This document shows positions 47,625 to 61,199 of a stretch of 64,000 nt of DNA, one piece after another; the stretch's first letter is position 1; each line of letters opens with the position of its first letter. The position numbers and the translations under genes were made by a program. Source of the stretch: Pueraria montana var. lobata (Eukaryota; Streptophyta; Magnoliopsida; Fabales; Fabaceae); the NCBI GenBank assembly GCA_026413185.1, contig CM048647.1:98415411-98479410 (forward strand), in the 5' to 3' direction. The notes beneath the pieces were generated by a model. That model was not told the DNA's origin. It saw only the letters and a program-made list of their open reading frames with translations, and made no database searches.

Positions 47625-50295
47625 TGTAACCCCCCTTTCTTATAAAACATAATTTAACTATTTAATTTATTTTATATATTTATTTCAAAGTTCTGATACG
47701 TTCTATTACAATCCAAAATATGTTCTGTAATTTACATCATTAAAATTTATATAAACACTGCTACAAAATAATTCTAACTACTACAACATTATTGTCTACC
47801 CAAAATAGTCCCCATCCTATAGCTCTGGACCATGTCTGCATCTGTAACTTCTAATTAATCTTCCAAATACCTGCAATCACACTCCCCTAGAATCTGGGGA
47901 CAGCATTACCGGATCAGGCATTTAATTTCTCATAGAATTAAAACAATTTCAAACAAATACATATCATAACAAATTAATTAGTTACACACATAATTAAATG
48001 CAGTATGATTTATGCAATGCAGTTTTTGACTCAAATTCATTTTTGACCCTGCTCCATGGAGACTTCCCCTTTGAGTGTTTAGTAAGTAACTGGCCTACCA
48101 TTACGTACAGCAATTCAGCCATCAGCCCCTACTAAACGCGAATAAACTAAACAGAATTAGGAGATCAGGATACCCGGAAGGCCACCACGGCAGCATCTCT
48201 GTCCAAATTACAGCCACATGTGGAATTGCCAATATCCCTCACCCCACAGACTATATAATCACAGACTATACAGTCCTGTCTAACTTACTCTGCTCACCCA
48301 TTTCTCAGGACTATCATATTCTCTGTTCACAATCTCAATCATCTTTTCAAATACATGACTACCGCAGTCCGGTCAGTCAACACAGTTCTCTGTTCATAAT
48401 CTCAATCATATTTTCAAATACATGACTACCGCAGTCCGGTCAGTCAACACAGTTCTCTTTTCATAATCTCAATCATATTTTCAAATACATGACTACCGCA
48501 ATCCGGTCAGTCAACACAGTCCTGGAAATCAATTCCCCCATAAATACTCATTTCTCATTTGAAATCTTTGTATTTTCCAAGAACTCAAGCTTATGCAATA
48601 TGACAATGATGCTAATAAACAAATAATTAATATTAAGCAATCACATAAAAATTATAAAAATTCACTATTAGGTAAAGTTACTAAACTACCCTTAATCTTT
48701 TCTAAAATTCCATCTATGTCCTAAATTTTGAAATGACCAAATTACCCTTGCTCTTTTTCAAAAATTCCCATTTTGTCCCTACATGTAAAATGACCATTTT
48801 GCCCTTGATTTTACAAAAATTTCCACATAATATCCCTTGCATTTAGGGCTGGCCGAATGGTATACACACCATTTCCAACATGTTTTCCAAAGCAACAACT
48901 TCCAATTCCAACCAAAAATCAACCAAATCACAAATTCAATCAAAATTCAACAAACCAAATTTCAACCATCACAACACATCAAAAATTCAATCAAACATCA
49001 TTCCAATCCATGAATTACAATCACAAGCATCAAAAACACAAAACCCCTAAATCAATTTCAAGTTTTCATGATTCTAGGTCAAAATTTTAATCTAAGCCTA
49101 CAACATGTTTTCTTCTAATTCCAAGGGTTCTAATTGAAATTAAATGCCTAGATCCTTACCTTAGACTCTTTAATTGAAGAAAAAGCCTTGAATTCCTTTC
49201 TCCCTCACTCCTTGGTCTTGTAGGAATTTTTGAGATTTCCTTCAATTTCTTTCTCTACTAGCCGAATTATGTGAGGTAGGGTGAAGTTTGGATGGTTGGG
49301 TTTCTTAATTTGAGATGAGATGATGAAGTTAAGATGAAATTGAAATGAAGGAGCTGCAGCTGCTGTGGGAGGAACTCACGGTTCTGTTTTTGTGAGAGAT
49401 AGCTTTTTGGTGACTTTTTGCCTTTTACTTAAGTTATTTGCTTCATTAAATCAAGAATTAACCAAATTGGACTTTGCCTTCAAGTCCAGCTGCTGCCTGC
49501 ACGTCCAGCAGCTCTATTGGACCAAGGGCAGTCCACTTGCCAAGCCTTTCCAGCCCACTTGGACAGCCAAGGAGTTCCAAGTCACTTGCCTACCCCAAAA
49601 GTCAACATTTCAAGAACTTTGTAGAAATTTCTAGAAGGTAATTAGGGCTGCTAATTATTTTACAATGTGATTAGAATTTGAAGAAAATAACATCACCATT
49701 GGATTCCTCACTATCAAAAACCTTGGGGTAGTGTCTTACTTATCTCTTAATCCAAGCCTAATTAGCTTAATTTAGTGATCTTAGAAAAGCCTAAGTTGTC
49801 ACTTTTTGATTGGTTAAGGTTCTAAATTAAATTTTTCTTGATAATTATTCTAAGTATATTACAATTATTAGATAATTCTATAGATATCCTATGAATTTTC
49901 TCTAAATTTTCTGTCTTAGAATTTTACCGTAATAATTCCTCAAAGTTCTAACTTTCAGAAAATCCTAACAATTCTGAATAAGCATTTTAATTCTTTATCT
50001 GTATATATTTTTAATCTATATTCTATTACCTTTCTTTTAAGTTATAAATGAGTTCAAAATTCTACACTTGAAAATTTATCCTGGACAGCTGTCTGACATA
50101 GCAGTCCAGTCAACTATCAATTTCGACAAAAACAAAGACATTTGGAAATTCAGAAAATTCTTCTGAGTAAAACTGTATTAATTTCATTAAGAGAATATGT
50201 ACATAAGGTTTCTATAAATTCTATAAAATATAGTGCATAAATGTTAATAATATACATATATAAATGCGTACAATTAATAAAATGAGGATGTTACA
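47625..50295 (-). repeat. 5' LTR of element 2
   Basis: 2,671 bp, apparently identical to 41298-43968. It carries the leader donor site (near 49159), three 67-bp tandem units (about 48354-48520) and TG...CA ends. The right end is followed by GAAAC and satellite. Confidence 0.96.
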
Positions 50296-53200
50296 GAAAC
50301 TATTGATGTGATTGTTATCTTTTTAATGTGACTGGTAATTGTCTTAGAAATATCAACATTTCACGATATGTTTGGGAGGTGAAATAATAAAAAGATGATC
50401 ATTTTTTTTTGTGAGATATAAAAAGATCATTCCCTTCCAAATTGGCATAAAATGAGAGAAGACCTAAAAAAATTTCAGGATATCTCGTTTAATTTTATTA
50501 AAAATACATATATCCTCTCATTAATAATGGAAATTATTAGAAACGTTGTGATAAAAAACTAATAAAGGAAACTATTGATGTGATTGTTATCTTTTTAATG
50601 TGATTGGTAATTGTCGTAGAAATATCAAAATTTCACGATATGTTTGGGAGGTGAAATAATAAAAAGATGATAATTTTTTTTTGCGGAGATCTAAAAAGAT
50701 CATTCCCTTCCAAATTGGCATAAAATGAGAGAAGACCTAAAAAAATTTCAGGATATCTCGTTTAATTTTATTAAAAATACATATCTCCTCTCATTAATAA
50801 TGGAAATTATTATAAACGTTGTGATAAAAAACTAATAAAGGAAACTATTGATGTGATTGTTATCTTTTTAATGTGACTGGTAATTGTCTTAGAAATATCA
50901 ACATTTCACGATATGTTTGGGAGGTGAAATAATAAAAAGATGATCATTGTTTTTGTAAGATCTAAAAAGATCATTCCCTTCCAAATTGGCATAAAATGAG
51001 AGAAGACCTAAAAAAATTTCAGGATATCTCGTTTAATTTTATTAAAAATACATATCTCCTCTCATTAATAATGGAAATTATTATAAACGTTGTGATAAAA
51101 AACTAATAAAGGAAACTATTGATGTGATTGTTATCTTTTTAATGTGATTGGTAATTGTCGTAGAAATATCAAAATTTCACGATATGTTTGGGAGGTGAGA
51201 TAATAAAAAGATGATAATTTTTTTTTTGCTGAGATCTAAAAAGATCATTCCTTTCCAAATTGGCATAAAATGAGAGAAGACCTAAAAAAATTTCAGGATA
51301 TCTCGTTTAATTTTATTAAAATTACATATCTACTCTCACTAATATTGGAAATTATTATACACGTTGTGATAAAAAAACTAATAAAGGAAACTATTAATGT
51401 GATTGTTATCTTTTTATTGTGATTGGTAATTGTCGTAGAAATATCAAAATTTTACGATATGTATGGGCGGTGAAATAATAAAAAGATGATAATTTTTTTT
51501 TTGGTGAAATCTAAAAGGATCATTCCCTTCCAAATTGGCTTAAAATGAGAGAAGACCTAAAAAAATTTAAGGATATCTCATTTAATTTTATTAAAATTAC
51601 ATATCTACTCTCATTAATATTGGAAATTATTATACACGTTGTGATAAAAAACTAATAAAGGAAACTATTAATGTGATTGTTATCTTTTTATTGTGATTGG
51701 TAATTGTCGTAGAAATATCAAAATTTTACGATATGTATGGGCGGTGAAATAATAAAAAGATGATAATTTTTTTTTTGGTGAAATCTAAAAGGATCATTCC
51801 CTTCCAAATTGGCTTAAAAAGAGAGAAGACCTAAAAAAATTTTAGGATATCTCGTTTAATTTTATTAAAAATACATATCTCCTCTCATTAATAATGGAAA
51901 TTATTATAAACGTTGTGATAAAAAACTAATAAAGGAAACTATTGATGTGATTGTTATATTTTTAATGTGACTGGTAATTATCTTAGAAATATCAAAATTT
52001 CACGATATGTTTGGGAGGTGAAATAATAAAAAGATGATCATTTTTTTTTGGAGAGATCTAAAAAGATCATTCCCTTCCAAATTGGCATAAAATGAGAGAA
52101 GACCTAAAAAAATTTCAGGATATCTCGTTTAATTTTATTAAAAATGCATATCTCCTCTCATTAATGATGGAAATTATTATAAACGTTGTGATAAAAAACT
52201 AATAAAGGAAACTATTATTGTGATTGGTTATTGTCATAGAAATATCAAAATTTCACGATATGTTTGGGAGGTGAAATAATAAAAACATGACAATTTGTTT
52301 TTGGTGAGATCTAAAAAGATCTTTCCGTTCCAAATTGGCATAAAATGAGAGAAGACATAAAAAATATTCAGGATATCTCGTTTAATTTTATTAAAACAAC
52401 TTATCTCCTCTCATTAATAATGGAAATTATTATAAACGTTGTGATAAAAAACTGGTAAAGGAAACTATTAACGTGATTGTTATCTTTTTAATGTGATTGG
52501 TAATTATCGTAGAAATATCAAAATTTCACGATATGTTTGGGAGGTGAAATAATTAAAAGATTATAAATTTTTTTTTTATGAAATCTAAAAGGATCATTCC
52601 CTTCCAAATTGGCATAAAATGAGAGAAGACCTAAAAAAATTTCAGGATATCTCATTTAATTTTATTAAAAATACATATCTCCTCTAATTAATAATGGAAA
52701 TTATTATAAACGTTGTGATAAAAAACTGATAAAGGAAACTATTAATGCGATTTTTGTCTTTTTAATGTGATTGGTATTTGTCGCAGAAATATCAGAATTT
52801 AACGATATGTTTGGGAGGTGAAATAATACAAAGATTATAAAAAAAAATTTGTGACATCTGAAAAGATCATTTCCCTCCAAATTGGCATAAAATGAGACAA
52901 GAGCTAAAGAAATATCAGGATATCTCGTTTAATTTTATTAAAAATACATATCTCCTCTCATTAATAATTGAAATTATTATAAACGTTGTGATAAAAAACT
53001 AATAAAGGAAACTATTAACGTGATTGTTATCTTTTTAATGTGATTGGTAATTGTCGTAGAAATATCAAAATTTCACGATATGTTTGGGAGGTGAAATAAT
53101 TAAATGATTATAATTTTTTTTTGGTGAGATCTAAAAAGATCATTCCCTTCCAAATTGGCATAAAATGAGAGAAGACCTAAAAAAATTTAAGGATATCTCA

Positions 53201-56200
53201 TTTAATTTTATTAAAATTACATATCTACTCTCATTAATATTGGAAATTATTATACACGTTGTGATAAAAAACTAATAAAGGAAACTATTAATGTGATTGT
53301 TATCTTTTTATTATGATTGGTAATTGTCGTAGAAATATCAAAATTTTACGATATGTATGGGCGGTGAAATAATAAAAAGATGATAATTTTTTTTTTTGGT
53401 GAAATCTAAAAGGATCATTCCCTTCCAAATTCGCTTAAAAAGAGAGAAGACCTAAAAAAATTTAGGATATCTTGTTTAATTTTATTAAAAATGCATATCT
53501 CCTCTCATTAACAATGGAAATTCTTATAAACCTTGTGATAAAAAACTAATAAAGGAAACTATTAACGTGATTGTTATCTTTTTAATGTGATTAGTAATTG
53601 TCGTAGAAATATCAAAATTTCAGGACATGTTTGCGAGGTGAAATAATAAAAAGATTATAATTTTTTTTTGGTGAGAACTAAAGAGATCATTCCCTTCCAA
53701 ATTGGCATAAAATGAGAGAAGACCTAAAGAAATTCAGGATATCTCGTTTAATTTTATTAAAAATGCATATCTCCTCTCACTAATAATGGAAATTATTATA
53801 AACGTTGTGATAAAAAAACTAATAAAGGAAACTATTATTGTGAATGGTAATTGTCATAGAAATATGAAAATTTCACGATATGTTTGGGAGGTGAAATAAT
53901 AAAAACATGACAATTTGTTTTTGGTGAGATCTAAAAAGATCATTCCGTTCCAAATTGGCATAAAATGAGAGAAGACATAAAAAATATTCAGGATATCTCG
54001 TTTAATTTTATTAAAATTACATATCTACTCTCATTAATATTGGAAATTATTATAAACGTTGTGATAAAAAAAACTAATAAAGGAAACTATTAATGTGATT
54101 GTTATCTTTTTAATGTGATTGAAAGTTGTCGTAGAAATATAAAAATTTCACGATATGTTTGGGAGGTGAAATAATTAAAAGATGATAATTTTTTTTTTTA
54201 TGAAATCTAAAAGGATCATTCCCTTCCAAATTGGCATAAAATGAGAGAAGACCTAAAAAAATTTCAGGATATCTCATTTAATTTTATTAAAAATACATAT
54301 CTCCTCTAATTAATAATGGAAATTATTATAAACGTTGTGATAAAAAACTGATAAAGGAAACTATTAATGCGATTGTTGTCTTTTTAATGTGATTGTTATT
54401 TGTCGCAGAAATATCAAAATTTAACGATATGTTTGGGAGGTGAAATAATACAAAGATTATAAATTTTTTTTTGTGACATCTGAAATGATCATTTCCCTCC
54501 AAATTGGCATAAAATTAGACAAGAGCCAAAGAAATATCAGGATATCTCGTTTAATTTTATTAAAAATACATATCTCCTCTCATTAATAATGGAAATTATT
54601 ATAAACGTTGGGATAAAAAATTAATAAAGGAAACTATTAACGTGATTGTTATCTTTTTAATGTGATTGGTAATTGTCGTAGAAATATCAAAATTTCACGA
54701 TATGTTTGGGAGGTGAAATAATAAAATGATTATAATTTTTTTTTGGTGAGATCTAAAAAGATCATTCCCTTCCAAATTGGCATAAAATGAGAGAAGACCA
54801 AAAAAAATTTAAGGATATCTAATTTAATTTTATTAAAATTACATATCTACTCTCATTAATATTGGAAATTATTATACACGTTATGATAAAAAACTAATAA
54901 AGGAAACTATTAATGTGATTGTTATCTTTTTATTGTGATTGGTAATTGTCGTAGAAATATCAAAATTTTACGATATGTATGGGCGGTGAAATAATAAAAA
55001 GATCATAATTTTTTTTTGGTGAAATCTAAAAGGATCATTCCCTTCCAAATTGGCTTAAAAAGAGAGAAGACCTAAAAAAAATTTAGGATATCTCGTTTAA
55101 TTTTATTAAAAATGAATGTCTCCTCTCATTAACAATGGAAATTCTTCTAAATGTTGTGATAAAAAACTAATAAAGGAAACTATTAACGTGATTGTTATCT
55201 TTTTAATGTGATTAGTAATTGTCGTAGAAATATCAAAATTTCAGGACATGTTTGCGAGATGAAATAATAAAAAGATTATAATTTTTTTTTGGTGAGATCT
55301 AAAGAGATCATTCCCTTCCAAATTGGCATAAAATGAGAGAAGACCTAAAGAAATTCAGGATATCTCGCTTAATTTTATTAAAAATGCATATCTCCTCTCA
55401 CTAATAATGGAAATTATTATAAACTTTGTGATAAAAAAACTAATAAAGGAAACTATTATTGTGAATGGTAATTGTCATAGAAATATGAAAATTTCACGAT
55501 ATGTTTTGGAGGTGAAATAATAAAAACATGACAATTTGTTTTTGGTGAGATCTAAAAAGATCATTCCGTTCCAAATTGGCATAAAATGAGAGAAGACATA
55601 AAAAATATTCAGGATATCTCGTTTAATTTTATTACAATTACATATCTACTCTCATTAATATTGGAAATTATTATAAACGTTGTGATAAAAAAAACTAATA
55701 AAGGAAACTATTAATGTGATTGTTATCTTTTTAATGTGATTGAAAGTTGTCGTAGAAATATAAAAATTTCACGATATGTTTGGGAGGTGAAATAATTAAA
55801 AGATGATAATTTTTTTTTTGATGAAATCTAAAAGGATCATTCCCTTCCAAATTGGCATAAAATGAGAGAAGACCTAAAAAAATTTCAGGATATCTCATTT
55901 AATTTTGTTAAAAATACATATCTCCTCTAATTAATAATCGAAATTATTATAAACGTTGTGATAAAAAACTGATAAAGGAAACTATTAATGCGATTGTTGT
56001 CTTTTTAATGTGATTGGTATTTGTCACAGAAATATCAAAATTTAACAATATGTTTGGGAGGTGAAATAATACAAAGATTATGAATTTTTTTTTGTGACAT
56101 CTGAAAAGATCATTTCCCTCCAAATTGGCATAAAATGAGACAAGAGCTAAAGAAATATCAGGATATCTCGTTTAATTTTATTAAAAATACATATCTCCTC

Positions 56201-59200
56201 TCATTAATAATGGAAATTATTATAAACGTTGGGATAAAAAACTAATAAAGGAAACTATTAACGTGATTGTTATCTTTTTAATGTGATTGGTAATTGTCGT
56301 AGAAATATCAAAATTTCACGATATGTTTGGGAGGTGAAATAATAAAATGATTATAATTTTTTTTTGGTGAGATCTAAAAAGATCATTCCCTTCCAAATTG
56401 GCATAAAATGAGAGAAGACCAAAAAAAATTTAAGGATATCTCATTTAATTTTATTAAAATTACATATCTACTCTCATTAATATTGGAAATTATTATACAC
56501 GTTATGATAAAAAACTAATAAAGGAAACTATTAATGTGATTGTTATCTTTTTATTGTGATTGGTAATTGTCGTAGAAATATCAAAATTTTACGATATGTA
56601 TGGGCGGTGAAATAATAAAAAGATGATAATTTTTTTTTGGTGAAATCTAAAAGGATCATTCCCTTCCAAATTGGCTTAAAAAGAGAGAAGACCTAAAAAA
56701 AATTTAGGATATCTCGTTTAATTTTATTAAAAATGAATATCTCCTCTCATTAACAATGGAAATTCTTATAAATGTTGTGATAAAAAACTAATAAAGGAAA
56801 CTATTAACGTGATTGTTATCTTTTTAATGTGATTAGTAATTGTCGTAGAAATATCAAAATTTCAGGACATGTTTGCGAGGTGAAATAATAAAAAGATTAT
56901 AATTTTTTTTTGGTGAGATCTAAAGAGATCATTCCCTTCCAAATTGGCATAAAATGAGAGAAGACCTAAAGAAATTCAGGATATCTCGTTTAATTTTATT
57001 AAAATTGCATATCTCCTCTCATTAATAATGGAAATTATTATAAACGTTGTGATAAAAAAACTAATAAAGGAAACTATTATTGTGAATGGTAATTGTCATA
57101 GAAATATGAAAATTTCACGATATGTTTGGGAGGTGAAATAATAAAAACATGACAATTTGTTTTTGGTGAGATCTAAAAAGATCATTCCGTTCCAAATTGG
57201 CATAAAATGAGAGAAGACATAAAAAATATTCAGGATATCTCGTTTAATTTTATTACAATTACATATCTACTCTCATTAATATTGGAAATTATTATAAACG
57301 TTGTGATAAAAAAACTAATAAAGGAAACTATTAATGTGATTGTTATCTTTTTAATGTGATTGAAAGTTGTCGTAGAAATATCAAAATTTCACGATATGTT
57401 TGGGAGGTGAAATAATAAAAAGATGATAATTTTTTTTTTGGTGAGATCTAAAAAGATCATTCCCTTCCAAATTGGCATAAAATGAGAGAAGACATAAAAA
57501 ATATTAAGGATATCTCGTTTAATTTTATTAAAAATACATATCTCCTCTCAATAATAATGGATATTATTATAAACGTTGTGATAAAAAAACTAATAAAGGA
57601 AACTATTAATGTGACTGTTATCTTTTTAATGTGATTGATAATAGTCGTAGAAATATCAAATTTTCACGATATGTTTGGGAGGTGAAATAATAAAAAGATG
57701 ATAATTTTTTTTTGGGTGAGATCTAAAAAGATCATTCCGTTCCAAATTGGCATAAAATGAGAGAAGACATAAAAAATATTAAGGATATCTCGTTTAATTT
57801 TATTAAAAATACATATCTCCTCTCATTAATAATGGATATTATTATAAACGTTGTGATAAAAAAACTAATAAAGGAAACTATTAATGTGACTGTTATCTTT
57901 TTAATGTGATTGATAATAGTCGTAGAAATATCAAATTTTCACGATATGTTTGGGAGGTGAAATAATAAAAAGATGATAATTTTTTTTTGGGTGAGATCTA
58001 AAAAGATCATTCCCTTCCAAATTCGCAGAAAATGAGAGAAGACCTAAAAAATTTCAGGATATCTCGTTTAATTTTATTAAAATTACATATCTATTGTCAT
58101 TAATATTGGAAATTATTATAAACGTTGGGATAAAAAACAAATAAAGGAAACTATTAAAGTGATTGTTATCTTTTTAATGTGACTGGTAATTGTCGTAGAT
58201 CAAAATTTCAGGATATGTTTGGGAGGTGAAATAATAAAAAGATGATAATTTTTTTTGGTGAGATCTAAAATGATTATTCCCTTCCAAATTGGCATAAAAT
58301 GAGATAAGACCTAAAAAAATTTCAGGATATCTCGTTTAATTTTATTAAAAATACATATCTCCTCTCATTAATAATGGAAATTATTATAAACGTTGTGATA
58401 AAAAACTAATAAAAGAAACTATTAATGTGATTGTTATCTTTTTAATGTGATTGGTAATAGTCGTAGAAATATCAAAATTTCACGATATGTTTGGGAGGTG
58501 AAATAATAAAAAGATGATAATTTTTTTTGGTGAGATCTAAAAAGATCATTCCCTTCCAAATTTGCATAAAATGAGGGTAGACCTAAAAAATTTTTAGAAT
58601 ATCTCGTTTAATTTTATTAAAACTAAATATCTCTCAGTAATAATGGAAATTATTATAAACGTTGTGATAAAAAAAACTAATAAAGGAAACTATTAGTGTG
58701 ATTGTTATCTTTTTAATGTGATTCATAATTGTCGTAGAAATATCAAAATTTCACGATATGTTTGGGAGGTGAAGTAATAAATAGATGATAATTTTTTTTA
58801 GAGAGATCTAAAAAAATCATTCCCTTCCAAATTGGCATAAAATGAGGGAAGACCTAAAAAAATTTCTGGATACCTCGTTTAATTTTTTAAAAAAAACTTA
58901 TCTCCTCTCATGAATAATGGAAATTATTATAAACATTGTGATAAAAAACTAATAAAGGAAACCATTAACGTGATTGTTATCTTTTTAATGTGAATGGTAA
59001 TTATCGTAGAAATATCAAAATTTCACGATATGTATGGGAGGTGAAATAATTAAAAGATGATAATTTTTTTTTTGGTGAAATGTAAAAGGATCATTCCCTT
59101 CCAAATTGGCATAAAACGAGAGAAGACCTAAAAAAATTTCAGGATATCTCGTTTAATTTTATTAAAAATGCATATCTCCTCTCACTAATAATGGAAATTC

Positions 59201-59785
59201 TTATGAATGTTGTGATAAAAAACTAATAAAGGAAACTGTTAATGTGATTGTTATCTTTTTAATGTGATTGGTAATTATCGTAGAAATATCAAAATTTCAT
59301 GATATGTTTGGGAGGTGAAATAATAAAACGATTATAATTTTTTTTTGGTGAGATCTAAAGAGATTATTCCCTTCCAAATTGGCATAAAATGAGAGAAGAC
59401 TTAAAAAAATTTCAGGATATCTCGTTTAATCTTATAAAAAATACATATCTCCTCTCATTAATAATGAAAATTAATATAAACGTTGTGATTAAAAACTAAT
59501 AAAGGAAACTATTAATGTGATTGTTATCTTTTTAGTGTGATTGGAAATTGTCGTAGAAATATCAAAATTTCACGATATGTTTGGGAGATGAAATTATAAA
59601 AAGATTATAATTTTTTTTTGGTGAGTTCTAAAGAGATCATTCCCTTCCAAATTGGCATAAAATGAGAGAAGACCTAAAAAAATTTTAGGATATCTCGTTT
59701 AATATTATTAAAATTGCATATCTCCTCTCATTAATAATGGAAATTCTTATAAACGTTGTGATAAAAAACTAATAATGGAAACTAT
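50296..59785. repeat. AT-rich ~271-bp satellite, second segment, about 35 monomers
   Basis: Continuation of the array in the same orientation. Block D goes on until about 52000; block E follows. From about 57400 to the end, monomers are not in a higher-order unit, apart from one fresh local duplication (the GATAATAGTCGTAG monomer at about 57600 and 57876). They carry more indels and substitutions: an A-rich variant near 58880, a short TCTCTCAGTAATAATGG variant near 58630. Decay toward the right edge of the array is the usual pattern for an array border. Confidence 0.95.
52200..57400. repeat. Higher-order repeat block E: six-monomer unit, ~1,620 bp, about 3.2 copies
   Basis: The marker ACATGACAATTTGTTTTTGG recurs near 52285, 53905, 55526 and 57147 (spacing 1,620-1,621 bp). 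The marked monomer lacks about 20 bp including the TTATCTTTTTAATGTG segment, which explains why the unit is shorter than block D although it also has six monomers. Confidence 0.9.
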
Positions 59786-60581
59786 TGTAACATCCTTATT
59801 TTATTTTACTGTTTATAAATATTTTTCTATAAATATTATGAGAAATTATATACTGTATTTTATAGACAACTTTCTGTACATATTTTCATAATAAAATGTA
59901 TACAGTTCTATTCAGAAAAATTTTCTTAATCTTTTGTTATCTTTGTTTTTGTTTGAATTGCTTGTTGACTGGACAGTTGTGTCAGACAGCTGTCCAGGAT
60001 AAATTTTTCCAGTGTAGCATTTTGGAGTAAATAGTAGGTTAATAAAAAGATAATTGAATATAGATTTAAAATATATACACTTGAGAAATTAAAATGCTAA
60101 TTTCAAATTATTAGAATTTTCTGAAAGTTAGAACTCTAAGAAATTATTACGATAAAATTCTATGGTAGAAAATTAAGATAAAATTTGTATGACATCTATG
60201 GAATTATCTATTAATTGTTTATTAACATTGTTTAACTAAGAAAAATAAAACAAAATTATTAGCCAATGAAAATTTGACAATTCAATATTTTTACTGTAAT
60301 TAAATTAAGCTAATTAGACTATGAGTAAGAGATAATTAAGACACTACCCCAAGGTTTTTGATAGTGAGGAATTTAATGGTGGTGTTAGTTTCTTAAAATT
60401 CTAATTAGTTTGTAAGATAATTAAAAAGTCCTAAAAGATTCTAGAAAAATCTACAATTTTCTCCATTCTTGGATCAATTAACAAAACAATTAGCAACTCA
60501 CCTAAGGAACTAATTTGGACCGTCCAAGTGGCTGGAAAATCTTGGCCAAAATGATTGTCTTGATCTAGGGAGATGGCCATG

Positions 60582-60589
60582 TATATAAA
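60582..60589 (+). promoter_or_regulatory. Putative TATA box of the LTR
   Basis: TATATAAA about 300 bp upstream of the conserved leader donor and just upstream of the AACCGTGAG block found in all LTRs here. Position fits a U3/R promoter. The equivalent sites in the other LTRs are weaker (GTATAACAAA near 63234 and TATTAAAAC near 6749). Confidence 0.6.
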
Positions 60590-61199
60590 GAGCTTGGGTG
60601 GGGGAAAATTTTCTAAATTCACATGAGAAACCAAAGCCTAAACAAAAGCTTCCAAAACTAACTCTCCAAAGTCTCCAAAACCGTGAGTGTGCAGCTGCTG
60701 CCCCCTCCATAAATCTTCATTTAAGCTTCCAAAATCAAGAGAGAAACCAACCAAAACCTCCCAAACTTTAGTATATATTTGGCCAAAGAGAAGAAAATTG
60801 GGAGAAAAGCTCAAAAATTTCAAGAAGACAAGAGAGAAAGGGAGAAAGGGTTCAAGGGCTTTTCTTCATCAAACTAAGGATTCAAGGTAAGGATGTTGGC
60901 ATTTAATTTCAACCTAGACCACTTGGAAGTAGGAAAAACATGTCTTGAGGTTTAAATTAAAAAATCTAATCAAGAACCATGAAAAGATTAATCTAATTTT
61001 GAGCTTTTACATATTTGATGTTAGAAGTTTGAAATATGTATAGAATCAATGTTTGAATTGATTTCTTGATGTGTTGTGATGGATTGAAATTGGTTGGTTT
61101 GTTCTTGATTGAAATTGCTTAGTTGTTTTTGTGAATGATGTTGGAAAATGGTTGTAGGCCATGGATAGATTAAAAGGGCACCATGTGAAAATTTATTCA

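Larger units (their letters stand above)
41298..50295 (-). mobile_element. Element 2: defective chromovirus-like LTR retrotransposon, same family as element 1
   Basis: 8,998 bp on the minus strand with 2,671-bp LTRs at 41298-43968 and 47625-50295 (constant offset 6,327). I noticed no difference between the LTRs. PBS, gag-like remnant, non-coding stretch, protease, RT, RNase H, integrase, chromodomain and polypurine tract are in the same order as in element 1. It lacks the nested solo LTR. It shares with element 1 a TGA in the RT APV motif, the frameshift before the GYYRR segment, the TGA at the integrase Trp, the Asp-to-Asn change in SDRD and the integrase C-terminal deletion. It also has an 80-codon in-frame RT deletion. 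Such a copy could not have transposed with its own enzymes. Confidence 0.96.

Noticed and set aside
18691..59785. CENP-B box or telomeric repeat in the satellite
   Set aside because: No match to either was seen in the monomer.
60431..60890. Several overlapping 61-67-codon frames
   Set aside because: They overlap on both strands in the promoter/leader part of an LTR and resemble nothing.
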